Shown here: positions 8,137 to 17,043 of the stretch, in pieces
Layout: the number at the start of each line of letters is the position of its first letter
How positions within the stretch are numbered: position 1 is the stretch's first letter
NCBI RefSeq assembly: GCF_014352875.1
Contig: NZ_CP060695.1
Span: 651,501-715,500 of the forward strand
Direction: 5' to 3'
DNA from: Polaribacter pectinis
GTDB lineage: Bacteria; Bacteroidota; Bacteroidia; Flavobacteriales; Flavobacteriaceae
DNA: 64,000 nt
Made by a program: the position numbers and the translations under genes
The notes under the pieces: generated by a model
Databases searched by the model: none
What the model was told of the DNA's origin: nothing
What the model saw: only the letters and a program-made list of their open reading frames with translations

Positions 8137-8925
8137 ATGAAATATTTTAGAATAATAATACTATTGGTGATTACAGGTTTTTTTTCTTCCTGTGAACACT
8201 TTTTTGAATTTAGTGTCTATGAAGCAAATGTGAAAGCTTCAAATAAAAATACAACCTCTAAAAATCTACAATTATTAGAAAATATTACAGTTCAATCTCA
8301 AGAGTTTAAGTTCGCATTTCTTTCTGATGTTCACTATTATTATGATGATCTTAAAGCAGTTATAGATGATATTAACAAAAGAGAAGATGTTTTGTTTGTA
8401 GTTTTTGGTGGTGATATTGCAGATCAAGCATTATTAAAAGAGTATGAGTTTTTTTATGATATAATGAAAACTTTAAAAAAACCATACTTTACAGTTATTG
8501 GAAATCACGATTATAATTCAAACGGAGGTTTTATCTACAAAAAAATGTTTGGCGATTATAATTACTCTTTCGAATTTAATAATAACAAATTTGTGCTTTT
8601 TGATGATATAGTTTGGGAGAGTGATAAAGATCCAGATTTTAATTGGTTGTCTAATGAATTACTTGGAAATGAGAAGTATAATCAAGTATTTGTAATTGCA
8701 CATATTCCTCCAAATGGTGATCAATTTGATGATGAAATGGAACAAAAATATAGAACAATATTGCAAGAAAATAATGTGCCTTTGTCATTACACGGTCATA
8801 CTCACACATATTCTTTTGAACAAGGAGATGTAAGTTATTTTACGGTACCATCACTAAAAGATTTAGGTTATGGAATTGTATCTGTACAAGATAAAAGTTT
8901 TAATGTTGAATTGATAGAGCTATAA
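8137..8925 (+). CDS. Metallophosphoesterase lipoprotein
   Basis: 262 aa. The lipoprotein signal peptide ends at Cys19 (FFSSC). The calcineurin-like metal motifs are in order: D64-x-H66 (SDVHYYYD), GGD (91-93), GNHD (122-125), a His in VIAHIPP, and GHTH in LHGHTHTYSF. The family hydrolyses phosphomono- or diesters with a two-metal centre; the substrate is unknown. It is exported and probably anchored to a membrane facing the periplasm. The next gene starts 5 bp downstream, so the two form an operon. Confidence 0.85.
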   Translation: MKYFRIIILLVITGFFSSCEHFFEFSVYEANVKASNKNTTSKNLQLLENITVQSQEFKFAFLSDVHYYYDDLKAVIDDINKREDVLFVVFGGDIADQALLKEYEFFYDIMKTLKKPYFTVIGNHDYNSNGGFIYKKMFGDYNYSFEFNNNKFVLFDDIVWESDKDPDFNWLSNELLGNEKYNQVFVIAHIPPNGDQFDDEMEQKYRTILQENNVPLSLHGHTHTYSFEQGDVSYFTVPSLKDLGYGIVSVQDKSFNVELIEL

Positions 8926-8930
8926 ACAAA

Positions 8931-9527
8931 ATGAAGACTAAAAAAAATATTATAGTATCTATAGCATTATTATTTGTTACTTTTTTTAATGCACAAGAGC
9001 CTACTGCTAAAGATAAAAAATCTTGGTACACGCCAGATTATGTAAAAATGCAGTTTGGAGGGAATATTGGTTTTGTTTCTCTTGGTGTTGGGTATGAAGT
9101 TTTCGAGAATGTATTATTTTCAGAACTATTATATGGTTACGTACCAAAATCTGTTTCACAAGCTGATAGAATACATTTAATAACAATAAAAAATACTTTT
9201 CCAATATTTAAAAAAGAGATTGGTAAAAACTTAACTTTATCTCCAATTGCTGGTTTTGCAGCCACTTTAGATATTGGAACTAATACATTTACTACACTTC
9301 CAAGTAAATATCCAGAAGGTTATTATGTTCCTACAGCTATTCACTTTACACTGTATGCAGGTGCATCTGTACATCAAAATTTTAAAAACACTAAAATCTT
9401 TAAAGGCGCCGATTTTTATTTTGAAGTAGGAACTGTAGAATCTTATTTATGGTACGCTATTACAACAAAAGAAGTAAAAATGAAAGATATTTTTAGTTTT
9501 GATGTGGGTGTAAACTTTTACTTATAA
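8931..9527 (+). CDS. Putative exported outer-membrane barrel-like protein
   Basis: 198 aa. Signal peptide about residues 1-21 (SIALLFVTFFNAQ). The mature protein has repeated amphipathic strands rich in Gly, Tyr and Phe (GGNIGFVSLGVGYEVF, YLWYAIT) and ends FSFDVGVNFYL, as expected for a small beta-barrel. It is tightly linked to the phosphoesterase gene and followed by a terminator. The function is not recognised. Confidence 0.6.
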   Translation: MKTKKNIIVSIALLFVTFFNAQEPTAKDKKSWYTPDYVKMQFGGNIGFVSLGVGYEVFENVLFSELLYGYVPKSVSQADRIHLITIKNTFPIFKKEIGKNLTLSPIAGFAATLDIGTNTFTTLPSKYPEGYYVPTAIHFTLYAGASVHQNFKNTKIFKGADFYFEVGTVESYLWYAITTKEVKMKDIFSFDVGVNFYL

Positions 9528-9533
9528 ATTAAA

Positions 9534-9568
9534 AGTTCTATTTAAAATATATAAATAGAGCTTTTTTT
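9534..9568 (+). terminator. Rho-independent terminator after 8931-9527
   Basis: Stem AGTTCTATTTA (9534-9544) with TAAATAGAGCT (9552-9562), one G-U pair, followed by seven T. Confidence 0.75.
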
Positions 9569-9598
9569 ATTTTGAATTTTAAACTTTTACGAGTTTAA

Positions 9599-10873
9599 TT
9601 ATTTCGGATATTTCTCAGCAATCTTATCCAAACTTAAATTATGTATACTTCCAACGTGAGAATGTTGTTTTCCTAAATCTGGTTTGTAAGTTCCTGCTTG
9701 AACTTGACCTCCAATTTGTTGGTAGGCTTCTCTAAAAGACATTCCTTCAATCACTAAATTGTTTATAGAATCTACAGTAAATAAATATTGATATTTCTCA
9801 TCATTCAAATCGATATCTTTTACAATAACCTGCTGAATAGAGTAATTAAAAATGTCTAAAATATCTTTTACATCCTCAAAAGCATTGATGATATTTTCTT
9901 TTAATAATTGAAAATCTCTGTGATAACCTGTTGGTAAATTGTTGGTAATCATTACCATTTCTGTATGTAAAGCCTGAATTTTATTACATTTTCCGCGAAT
10001 CAACTCAAAAACATCCGGATTTTTCTTATGTGGCATAATGCTACTTCCTGTTGTTAATTCATCAGGGAAAGTTATAAAACCAAAATTCTGACTCATATAC
10101 AAACAAACATCCATTGCAAAACGAGACATAGTGTTACATAATCCACCTAAAGCAGATGCAATTGAACGCTCACTTTTTCCACGACTTAATTGTGCAGCAA
10201 CCACGTTGTATTTTAGAGTTGAAAATTCTAATTCTTTGGTGGTTAATTCTCTGTCAATAGGGAAGGAGCTTCCATAACCGGCAGCAGAACCTAAAGGGTT
10301 TTGGTCTACAACTTTTGCGACAGCATTAAGCATATAAACATCGTCAATTAGCAATTCTGCGTAGGCAGAAAACCACAATCCGAATGAAGATGGCATTGCT
10401 ACTTGCAAATGTGTATAACCTGGTAAAAGGCTTTCTTTATGAGTTTCTGCAAGATTTAAAAGCGTATCAAAAAGTGATTTTGTTTTATCATTTATTATTG
10501 ATAAATTTTCTTTGTAATACAATTGAAGTGCCACCAAAACTTGGTCGTTTCTGGAACGTGCAGTGTGAATTTTTTTACCAACTTCACCTAATTTGTTTGT
10601 TAACTCCCATTCAATTTTAGAATGTACATCTTCAAAAGATTCTTCAATAACAAACTCTCCATTTTCGATATCTGTTGCTAATTCTTGCAAGCCTCTTTTT
10701 AAGTCTTTTAGCTCATCTGCAGTTATAATTCCAATAGATTCTAACATAATTGCATGTGCTAACGAAGCCTGAACATCATATTTTGCAATATGTATATCAA
10801 TTTCTCGATCGTTACCAACTGTAAAAAGTTCTATTTGTTCGTCTATTGAAAATCCTTTATCCCAAAGTTTCAT
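9599..10873 (-). CDS. argH: Argininosuccinate lyase
   Basis: 424 aa. The fumarase/aspartase superfamily signature GSSIMPHKKNP is at residues 276-286. HTARSRNDQ near 103-111 and GYTHLQVAMP near 152-161 are argininosuccinate lyase motifs. It splits argininosuccinate into arginine and fumarate, the last step of arginine synthesis. It is the last gene of the leftward arginine/proline operon, 69 bp after the deacylase. It is somewhat shorter at the C-terminus than the E. coli enzyme, as is usual for Bacteroidetes. Confidence 0.95.
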   Translation of the reverse strand: MKLWDKGFSIDEQIELFTVGNDREIDIHIAKYDVQASLAHAIMLESIGIITADELKDLKRGLQELATDIENGEFVIEESFEDVHSKIEWELTNKLGEVGKKIHTARSRNDQVLVALQLYYKENLSIINDKTKSLFDTLLNLAETHKESLLPGYTHLQVAMPSSFGLWFSAYAELLIDDVYMLNAVAKVVDQNPLGSAAGYGSSFPIDRELTTKELEFSTLKYNVVAAQLSRGKSERSIASALGGLCNTMSRFAMDVCLYMSQNFGFITFPDELTTGSSIMPHKKNPDVFELIRGKCNKIQALHTEMVMITNNLPTGYHRDFQLLKENIINAFEDVKDILDIFNYSIQQVIVKDIDLNDEKYQYLFTVDSINNLVIEGMSFREAYQQIGGQVQAGTYKPDLGKQHSHVGSIHNLSLDKIAEKYPK

Positions 10874-10881
10874 GTGAAAAA

Positions 10882-10911
10882 TGTTTAATTGTGTATTTGT
10901 TTAATTGTGTA
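10882..10911. repeat. Two direct copies of TGTTTAATTGTGTA in the argE'-argH gap
   Basis: Identical 14-mers at 10882-10895 and 10898-10911, repeating every 16 bp. A GTGTAATTGTT (10907-10917) is inverted again as AACAATTACAC at 10946-10956 in the end of the upstream gene, so a hairpin can form across the gap. Confidence 0.6.
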
Positions 10912-10942
10912 ATTGTTGAGTGTTTATTTCGAGTATGTTCTG

Positions 10943-12010
10943 TTAAACAATTACACGATTCAACAATTCCACGTATATTTCTATTCCTTCCTCAATTTCT
11001 GCGACATAAATAAATTCATTTGCAGAATGAGAACGTGTGCTGTCTCCAGGTCCTAATTTTAAAGATTGACAAGTTAAGCAAGCTTGGTCAGATAATGTTG
11101 GAGAACCATAAGTTTCTCTTCCCATGGCAATTCCTGCTTTTACTAAATCATGTTCCACAGAAATTGCTGAAGAATTTAATTTTAAACTTCTTGGAGTTAT
11201 TTTTGTACAAGGAGATTTTTCTTGTAAAATATCCGCAATTTCTTGATTAGAATAAGCGTCATTTACACGAACATCAACAACTAAATCTACATGTGCAGGA
11301 ACAACATTATGTTGAGAACCTGCTTTAATTTGTGTAACTGTCATTTTTACATCACCCAAAGCTTTTGAACTTTTTTCGAACTTAAAATCTTTAAACCATT
11401 GTAAAACTTCAATCGAATTATAAATGGAATTGTTATTATTTGGATGTGCTGCATGACTTGGAGTTCCTTCTACAACAGCATCAAAAACCACCAAACCTTT
11501 TTCTGCAACTGCTAAATTCATTAAGGTTGGTTCTCCAACAATGGCAACATCAATATGTGGAATTATAGATAGCATAGAATTTAAGCCATTTGGTCCGCTA
11601 CTTTCTTCTTCAGCAGAAGCCACAATTACCAAATTGTATTTTAAATCTTTTTGCTGGTAAAAATGTGTAAAAGTTGCCATTAATGAAACCAAACATCCAC
11701 CTGCATCATTCGAACCTAAACCAAATAATTTGCCATCTTCCACAAAAGCTTCAAACGGGTCGTTTGTGTATGCTGAATTCGGTTTTACAGTATCGTGATG
11801 AGAGTTTAAAAGCATTGTAGGCTTGCTTTCATCAAAATATTTATTGGTTGCCCAAACGTTGTTTTTTTTTCTTGTAAAAGGAATATTATGGTTTGTAAAC
11901 CAGTTTTCTATTAAAAGAGCCGTTTTATCTTCTTCTGATGAAAAAGATTGCGTTTCAATTAATCTTTTTAAAAGTGAAATCGCATTTTCTGTTAATTGTT
12001 GAATTTCCAT
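10943..12010 (-). CDS. argE: M20-family N-acyl-L-ornithine deacylase (ArgE-type)
   Basis: 355 aa. The M20 zinc peptidase motifs are visible: LNSHHDTV (first metal ligand and catalytic Asp), LGSNDAGGCL, and AEEESSGPNG with the catalytic and metal-binding Glu pair. A dimerisation domain lies about 170-280. It releases ornithine from N-acetyl- or N-succinyl-ornithine or -citrulline; in this operon type the acyl group stays on until after carbamoylation, so the natural substrate is probably the acyl-citrulline. It is directly adjacent to argB, with no gap. The acyl group is uncertain (see the transcarbamylase). Confidence 0.85.
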   Translation of the reverse strand: MEIQQLTENAISLLKRLIETQSFSSEEDKTALLIENWFTNHNIPFTRKKNNVWATNKYFDESKPTMLLNSHHDTVKPNSAYTNDPFEAFVEDGKLFGLGSNDAGGCLVSLMATFTHFYQQKDLKYNLVIVASAEEESSGPNGLNSMLSIIPHIDVAIVGEPTLMNLAVAEKGLVVFDAVVEGTPSHAAHPNNNNSIYNSIEVLQWFKDFKFEKSSKALGDVKMTVTQIKAGSQHNVVPAHVDLVVDVRVNDAYSNQEIADILQEKSPCTKITPRSLKLNSSAISVEHDLVKAGIAMGRETYGSPTLSDQACLTCQSLKLGPGDSTRSHSANEFIYVAEIEEGIEIYVELLNRVIV

Positions 12011-12787
12011 TTATAAAGTAATTGTTGTAAAGTTATTATTTTCTTTTGTGAACATAGAAGTGTTTCCAATATGTACTTTTTCAACTCCGTTTTGTAAAGC
12101 ATCAAAGCAATTGTCAATTTTAGGAATCATTCCATCTACAATAATATTATCTTCTAAAAGTTGTTTGTATTTATCAGTATTTATATTTTTAATTACAGAT
12201 TCCTTATCGTTAAAATCTTGTAAAACACCATTCAATTCAAAACAATAATAAATAGATGTTTCGTATAAATTACTCATTCCAACTGCAACCTGAGAAGTTA
12301 TTGTATCTGCATTTGTATTTAATAATTGTCCATTTCCATCGTGTGTAATCGCACAAAAAACGGGTGTAAAATCAGCCTGAATTAATTTATTAATATTTGT
12401 ATGATTTACTTTTTTTACATCACCAACAAAACCAAAATCTATTTCTTTTACAGGTCTTTTTTCTGATTGAATACTGTTTATATCTGCACCAGTTAAACCA
12501 ATTGCATCAATATTTAAAGCTTGTAATTTTGCAACTACATTTTTATTGACTAAACCACCATAAACCATTGTAATTACTTCCAAAGTTTCTTTATCTGTAA
12601 TTCTTCTACCATTCACCATTTTAGATTCAATACCTAATTTTGATGCAATACTTGTAGCGCGTTTTCCACCTCCATGAACCAATATTTTCTTTCCTTCTAA
12701 ATTAGAAAATAATTCAAGAAAAGCATCTAAAGTAGTTGCATCTTCAATAATATTTCCTCCAATTTTTATGATTGATAGTTTTTCCAT
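12011..12787 (-). CDS. argB: N-acyl-L-glutamate kinase (acetylglutamate kinase)
   Basis: About 258 aa from the ATG at 12787. That ATG is preceded on the minus strand by AAAAGGAAAT, a good ribosome site; an upstream TTG at 12808 lies inside a palindromic repeat and is less likely. Amino-acid-kinase motifs: KIGGNI at the start, VHGGGKRATSIASKLGI for ATP and substrate binding, and GLTGAD. It phosphorylates the acylated glutamate in step two of arginine synthesis. It follows argF' and abuts argE'. Confidence 0.93.
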   Translation of the reverse strand: MEKLSIIKIGGNIIEDATTLDAFLELFSNLEGKKILVHGGGKRATSIASKLGIESKMVNGRRITDKETLEVITMVYGGLVNKNVVAKLQALNIDAIGLTGADINSIQSEKRPVKEIDFGFVGDVKKVNHTNINKLIQADFTPVFCAITHDGNGQLLNTNADTITSQVAVGMSNLYETSIYYCFELNGVLQDFNDKESVIKNINTDKYKQLLEDNIIVDGMIPKIDNCFDALQNGVEKVHIGNTSMFTKENNNFTTITL

Positions 12788-12805
12788 ATTTCCTTTTAAT
12801 TTTGA

Positions 12806-12825
12806 CAAGGGGTTAAAACCCCTTG
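12806..12825. repeat. Intergenic palindrome, argF'-argB junction
   Basis: CAAGGGGTTAAAACCCCTTG, with nine-base arms CAAGGGGTT and AACCCCTTG. It contains the argF' stop codon and codes for its last residues. It is one of three copies in this operon (also 13774-13793 and 17016-17035). Confidence 0.8.
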
Positions 12826-13757
12826 TTGTGTAATATCTTTTTCAAAACCAATTGCGCTGCAAAAGTTCTATTGTTTGCTTGTTCAATCACTAAAGAATTT
12901 TCTCCATCTAAAACAGCATCTTCGACCACAAGATTTCTTCTAACTGGCAAACAATGCATAAATTTTGCATTACCTATTTTTTCATTAGTAATCATCCAAT
13001 CTGAATCTGTTTTCAGGATTTTTCCATAATCGTCGTAAGAACTCCAGTTTTTTGTATAAACAAAATCGGCATCTTTTAAAGCCTCTTTTTGATTGTGATA
13101 AATAGGTGTGTCTTTTGTAATTTCTGGATTTAAATTATAACCTTCAGGATTTGTAATTACAAATTCAACATCCATTTTTTGCATCGCTTGTACAAAACTA
13201 TTTCCAACTGCATGAGGCAATGCTTTAATATGTGGTGCCCAACTTAAAACTACTTTTGGTTTTTTCTTTGTGGCGTTTTCTGAAATTGTAATTGCATCTG
13301 TAAAACCTTGTAAAGGATGCCCAGTAGCACTCTCCATATTTATAACCGGTACAGAAGCATATTTTACAAAAGAAGATAAAACCAATTCACTTTCGTCTTT
13401 TTCTTTCTCAATTAAAGTAGGGAAAGCTCTAACTGCAATTACATCACAATACTGCGAAACGACTTGCGCAGCTTCTTTAATGTGCTCTGCTGTATTTCCA
13501 TTCATAATTGTACCGTCCAAAAATTCAATTCCCCAAGCATCACCAGAAACATTCATTACAATAGGATTCATTCCTAAATTTAATGCTGCTTTTTGAGTAC
13601 TTAAACGTGTTCTTAAACTTGAATTAAAAAATAACAATCCCAATGTTTTGTTTTTTCCTAATTCAATATCTTTTAATGGATTTTTCTTAAGCGCTTTTGC
13701 TTCTTTAATCCAAGAATTAATATCGTCGATATCGTTTATGTGTGTGTAATTTTTCAT
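12813..13757 (-). CDS. argF': N-acyl-L-ornithine transcarbamylase (ArgF')
   Basis: 314 aa. It aligns along its length, from memory, with the Bacteroides fragilis N-succinylornithine transcarbamylase. Shared motifs: NKTLGLLFFNSSLRTRLSTQ (36-55, carbamoyl-phosphate site), ATGHPLQGF (a transcarbamylase HPxQ), MHCLPVRRN. It transfers carbamoyl to the acylated ornithine. The residue known to set acetyl (Glu) versus succinyl (Pro) preference is Ala90 here (MNGNTAEHI), matching neither. Its C-terminus is encoded within a palindromic repeat. It is a normal member of the Bacteroidetes-type arginine operon. Confidence 0.92.
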   Translation of the reverse strand: MKNYTHINDIDDINSWIKEAKALKKNPLKDIELGKNKTLGLLFFNSSLRTRLSTQKAALNLGMNPIVMNVSGDAWGIEFLDGTIMNGNTAEHIKEAAQVVSQYCDVIAVRAFPTLIEKEKDESELVLSSFVKYASVPVINMESATGHPLQGFTDAITISENATKKKPKVVLSWAPHIKALPHAVGNSFVQAMQKMDVEFVITNPEGYNLNPEITKDTPIYHNQKEALKDADFVYTKNWSSYDDYGKILKTDSDWMITNEKIGNAKFMHCLPVRRNLVVEDAVLDGENSLVIEQANNRTFAAQLVLKKILHNKGF

Positions 13758-13773
13758 GTTCTTATTTTTTCGA

Positions 13774-13793
13774 CAAGGGGTTTAAATCCCTTG
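13774..13793. repeat. Intergenic palindrome, proB-argF' junction
   Basis: CAAGGGGTTTAAATCCCTTG, one mismatch from a perfect palindrome. It occupies nearly half of the 45-bp gap. Confidence 0.8.
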
Positions 13794-13802
13794 CAATAAA
13801 TA

Positions 13803-14567
13803 TTACTTTATCTTAGTAAACGGAATTTTATTTTCAAACGCATTTGTAATAAAATTATCCTTTAAACCATTTACAATCCAAGTTTCTATATTTGCTTTTT
13901 TTGCAACTGCAACAGCTTCAATTTTAGATTCCATTCCCCCAGTTCCCAAAGAAGATTTAGAATTGACAACCTCTTTTCTTAAGTCTTCAAAATTTGATAC
14001 TGTTTCTATCGTTTTTGGTGCATTATTTTTGATGGATTCTTTTGTGTAAATTCCATCTGTATTTGTAGCAATTACTAATAAATTTACCTCTAATAAAGAC
14101 GCTGTTAAAGCGGCTAATTTATCGTTATCACCAAATTTTATTTCATCTGTAGCAACAGTGTCATTTTCGTTGATAATAGGAATATAGTTATTGCTCACTA
14201 AAACATTAATTGTATTTACAATATTTGTTTTACTTTCTTGTTTTTCAAAATCTGAATAGGAGAGAAGGCATTGAGAAGTTAACAAACCATATTCTCTAAA
14301 AATTTCTTGATAAATTCTAATTAAATGTGGCTGACCAATAGATGCCAAAGCTTGTTTTACAAAAACTTCTTCGTGTTTACTTTCTAATTTTACAAACTGT
14401 TTCGCAACTGCAATTGCACCAGAACTTACAATAACAAACTCACAAGAATCTTTTAATTTTGCAATCTGATTTGCAATATCTTCAATTTTCCCTCTTGAAA
14501 TATTATTGGTTTCTTTTGTTAAAGTATTAGAACCAACTTTTAGTAAAATTCTTTTCTTTTTTTGCAT
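13803..14567 (-). CDS. proB: Glutamate 5-kinase without PUA domain
   Basis: 254 aa. It holds only the amino-acid-kinase domain (RILLKVGSNTLT at the start, IVSSGAIAVAK, INENDTVATDEIKFGDNDKLAA, and SSLGTGGMESKIEAV). The C-terminal PUA domain of the E. coli enzyme (about 367 aa) is absent, as in many Bacteroidetes. It makes gamma-glutamyl phosphate, the first step of proline synthesis. It sits between proA and argF' in the shared arginine/proline operon. Confidence 0.93.
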   Translation of the reverse strand: MQKKKRILLKVGSNTLTKETNNISRGKIEDIANQIAKLKDSCEFVIVSSGAIAVAKQFVKLESKHEEVFVKQALASIGQPHLIRIYQEIFREYGLLTSQCLLSYSDFEKQESKTNIVNTINVLVSNNYIPIINENDTVATDEIKFGDNDKLAALTASLLEVNLLVIATNTDGIYTKESIKNNAPKTIETVSNFEDLRKEVVNSKSSLGTGGMESKIEAVAVAKKANIETWIVNGLKDNFITNAFENKIPFTKIK

Positions 14568-14605
14568 TGTATTTATTTTTTTCTCACAAAGTCACATAGC
14601 TTTTG

Positions 14606-14636
14606 ACTGCCAACTGCCGACTGAAAAACTGCTAAC
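14606..14636. repeat. Heptameric repeat (ACTGCCR) in the proA-proB gap
   Basis: Units ACTGCCA, ACTGCCG, ACTGAAAA, ACTGCTA, ACT in succession, mostly period 7. It runs up to the proA stop codon. Confidence 0.55.
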
Positions 14637-15832
14637 TATTTTCTTATTTGTCCATTTCCAAAAATGTACCATTTATTAGTTACCAAATGTTGCAAACCAA
14701 TTGGGCCACGTTGGTGTAATTTATCTGTACTTATTGCTAATTCGCCACCCAAACCTAATTGACCACCATCTGTAAATCTTGTGGAAGCATTATGATAAAC
14801 TGCAGCAGTATCTACATTTTCCATAAATAATTTTGCTTCAATTTCATTTTTTGTAATAATTGCAGAAGAATGTCCACCAGAATATTTGTTAATCATTTCT
14901 ATAGCTTTTTCTGTGGAAGAAATTTCTCCAACTACAATTTTATAATCTAAAAATTCTTCAGACCAAACTGCATCAGAATCTATGACATTTAAATTGTGAT
15001 TTCCTGCAACAATTTCATCCCCTAAAACTTCAATTTTAACTTCTTTTAATTTTGAAATTAAGGTTTCTATAAATTTGTCTTTATTTGGAAGATTTTTATC
15101 AATTAAAACCTTATCTACAGCATTACAAGCAGATATTTTACTTTTTCCATTGATAATAACATCAATAGCAATTTGTAAATCTGCTTCTTTTTGAACATAG
15201 ACAAAGTTATTTCCACGTCCGCTAATAATTACAGGACAAGTTGCATGTTGTTTTACAAAAGCAATTAATTTTTCGCCACCTCTTGGCACAATTAAATCTA
15301 ATTTTTGCGAAGGGTTTTCTAAAAAAGCTTGTGTTTCTATTCTGTTAAACTGTAAATATTCTACCCAGTCTTTTGAAGCATTGTGTGTTTCTAATGCCTT
15401 GTGCCAAAGCTCAACTATTTTTAAATTGGAATTTAAAGACTCTTTTCCGCCTTTTAAAAGAATTTTATTTCCAGATTTAAATGCAATTCCTGCAGCTTCT
15501 ACAGTTACATCTGGTCTCGATTCATAAATGATTAAAACAGTTCCAAAAGAAGCAGTTTTATTATAAACCTGCATACCATTATCATGTTTAAAACTAAAAC
15601 GTTCTACACCAACAGGATCTTCTTGAGAAGCCAAATGTTTAGCAGCAGTAATCATTTCGTTTACTTTTGCATCATCTGCTTTTAAACGATCAAACATAGA
15701 AATATCATTACCATTATAAGCGTCTAAATCTTTTTTATTGATGTTGATAATTGCTTCTCTTTCTTCATCTAAAAGTGCTGCCATTGTTAGCAATACTTTA
15801 TTTCTTGTTTCTATGGAAAGTAATGTGTTCAT
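14636..15832 (-). CDS. proA: Gamma-glutamyl phosphate reductase (glutamate-5-semialdehyde dehydrogenase)
   Basis: 398 aa, aldehyde dehydrogenase superfamily. IYESRPDVTVEAAGIAFKSGN and LKGGKES are ProA signatures. The catalytic cysteine is in SKISACNAVDK, and DTAAVYHNASTRFTDGGQLGLGGELAIST is the conserved C-terminal part. It reduces glutamyl phosphate to glutamate semialdehyde with NADPH for proline synthesis. It lies between argD and proB. Confidence 0.95.
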   Translation of the reverse strand: MNTLLSIETRNKVLLTMAALLDEEREAIININKKDLDAYNGNDISMFDRLKADDAKVNEMITAAKHLASQEDPVGVERFSFKHDNGMQVYNKTASFGTVLIIYESRPDVTVEAAGIAFKSGNKILLKGGKESLNSNLKIVELWHKALETHNASKDWVEYLQFNRIETQAFLENPSQKLDLIVPRGGEKLIAFVKQHATCPVIISGRGNNFVYVQKEADLQIAIDVIINGKSKISACNAVDKVLIDKNLPNKDKFIETLISKLKEVKIEVLGDEIVAGNHNLNVIDSDAVWSEEFLDYKIVVGEISSTEKAIEMINKYSGGHSSAIITKNEIEAKLFMENVDTAAVYHNASTRFTDGGQLGLGGELAISTDKLHQRGPIGLQHLVTNKWYIFGNGQIRK

Positions 15833-15838
15833 ATTTTT

Positions 15839-15852
15839 AATTCAGGATTCAG
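15839..15852. repeat. Two-unit heptamer RATTCAG in the argD-proA gap
   Basis: AATTCAG followed directly by GATTCAG, in a 38-bp gap. It is weak on its own and listed because other gaps in this operon also hold heptamers. Confidence 0.35.
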
Positions 15853-15870
15853 TTAGGGCTTTAAAATTAC

Positions 15871-17001
15871 TTAACCTTTCAATTCACTTTTTAAAGCTTC
15901 AAAAAACACATCAATATGTTTTTTCTTGACAGTTAAAGAAGGTAAAATTCTAATTAAATTAGGGTTCTTTGCGCTTCCAGTAAATATTTTATGATTATAA
16001 ATCAGGTTTTTACGCAATTCTGCAATCGGAAAATCAAATTCCAAACCTAACATTAATCCTCTTCCTTTTAAATTTTTTAATTGTGGAATTTCCTTTGACT
16101 TTTCAATAAAATATGTTGAAATATCTTTCACATTTTCCATCAATTTCTGTTCTTTAATCACATCTAAAACCGTTAAAGTAGCAGCACAAGCCAAGTGATT
16201 TCCTCCAAAAGTGGTTCCTAACAAACCAAAAGAAGCTTTAATAGAAGGATGAATTAAAATTCCACCCACAGGAAAACCATTTCCCATTCCTTTAGCAATC
16301 GAAATAATATCTGGAGTTACATTAAATTTTTGAAAAGCGAAAAAATCGCCAGTTCTACCAAAACCAGACTGCACTTCATCCGCAATAAAACACGTATTGT
16401 ATTTCTTACATAATTTATCAGCAGTCTCGTAAAATTCAGCAGTGCTTTCGTCTAAACCTCCAACACCTTGTATAAATTCTATAATAACTGCACAAACATC
16501 GTTTTTTGCCAATGCTTTTTCCAAACCAACTAAATCGCCCAATTCTAAAATTTCGACTTCTTGCTGTGCGTTTATTGGCGCAATAATTTTAGGATTATCA
16601 GTTGCAGCAACAGCTGCAGAAGTTCTTCCGTGAAAACCATTTTTAAAAGCAACAACTTTCTTTTTATTGGTATGAAAAGAAGCGAGTTTTAAAGCGTTTT
16701 CATTTGCTTCAGCCCCAGAATTACATAAAAATAATTCGTAGTCTTTACAACCAGAAATTTCTTCTAATTTGTTTGCTAATTCAACTTGCATCGGATTTTG
16801 AATAGAATTGCTGTAAAATCCCATTTTTGCAACTTGTTCACTAATATTTTTTACATATTTTGGATGCGAGTGTCCAATAGAAATAACAGCATGTCCACCA
16901 TATAAATCTAAATATTCGGTATTATTTTCGTCGTAAACATACACGTCTTTTGCCTTTACAGGAGTGATGTCGAATAACGGATATACATTAAATAAACTCA
17001 T
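15871..17001 (-). CDS. argD: N-acyl-ornithine aminotransferase (class III PLP)
   Basis: 376 aa. Class III aminotransferase motifs are in order: LDLYGGHAVISIGHSHP near the start, NSGAEANENALKLA, FHGRT, FIADEVQSGFGRTG (PLP-binding Asp), and SIAKGMGNGFPVGG with the PLP lysine. It transaminates the acylated glutamate semialdehyde to acyl-ornithine. It may equally act on free ornithine, as the two activities are hard to separate by sequence. It lies between proC and proA. Confidence 0.92.
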   Translation of the reverse strand: MSLFNVYPLFDITPVKAKDVYVYDENNTEYLDLYGGHAVISIGHSHPKYVKNISEQVAKMGFYSNSIQNPMQVELANKLEEISGCKDYELFLCNSGAEANENALKLASFHTNKKKVVAFKNGFHGRTSAAVAATDNPKIIAPINAQQEVEILELGDLVGLEKALAKNDVCAVIIEFIQGVGGLDESTAEFYETADKLCKKYNTCFIADEVQSGFGRTGDFFAFQKFNVTPDIISIAKGMGNGFPVGGILIHPSIKASFGLLGTTFGGNHLACAATLTVLDVIKEQKLMENVKDISTYFIEKSKEIPQLKNLKGRGLMLGLEFDFPIAELRKNLIYNHKIFTGSAKNPNLIRILPSLTVKKKHIDVFFEALKSELKG

Positions 17002-17015
17002 AATTTTTGTTTTTA

Positions 17016-17035
17016 CAAGGGGTTTAAACCCCTTG
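17016..17035. repeat. Perfect 20-bp palindrome, proC-argD junction
   Basis: CAAGGGGTTTAAACCCCTTG, perfect dyad. It fills half of a 42-bp gap and is the third and most regular copy of this family in the operon. Confidence 0.85.
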
Positions 17036-17043
17036 TTGTACTT

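Noticed and set aside
12788..12808. TTG start of argB at 12808
   Set aside because: It lies inside the palindromic repeat; the ATG at 12787 has a good ribosome site and gives the normal length.
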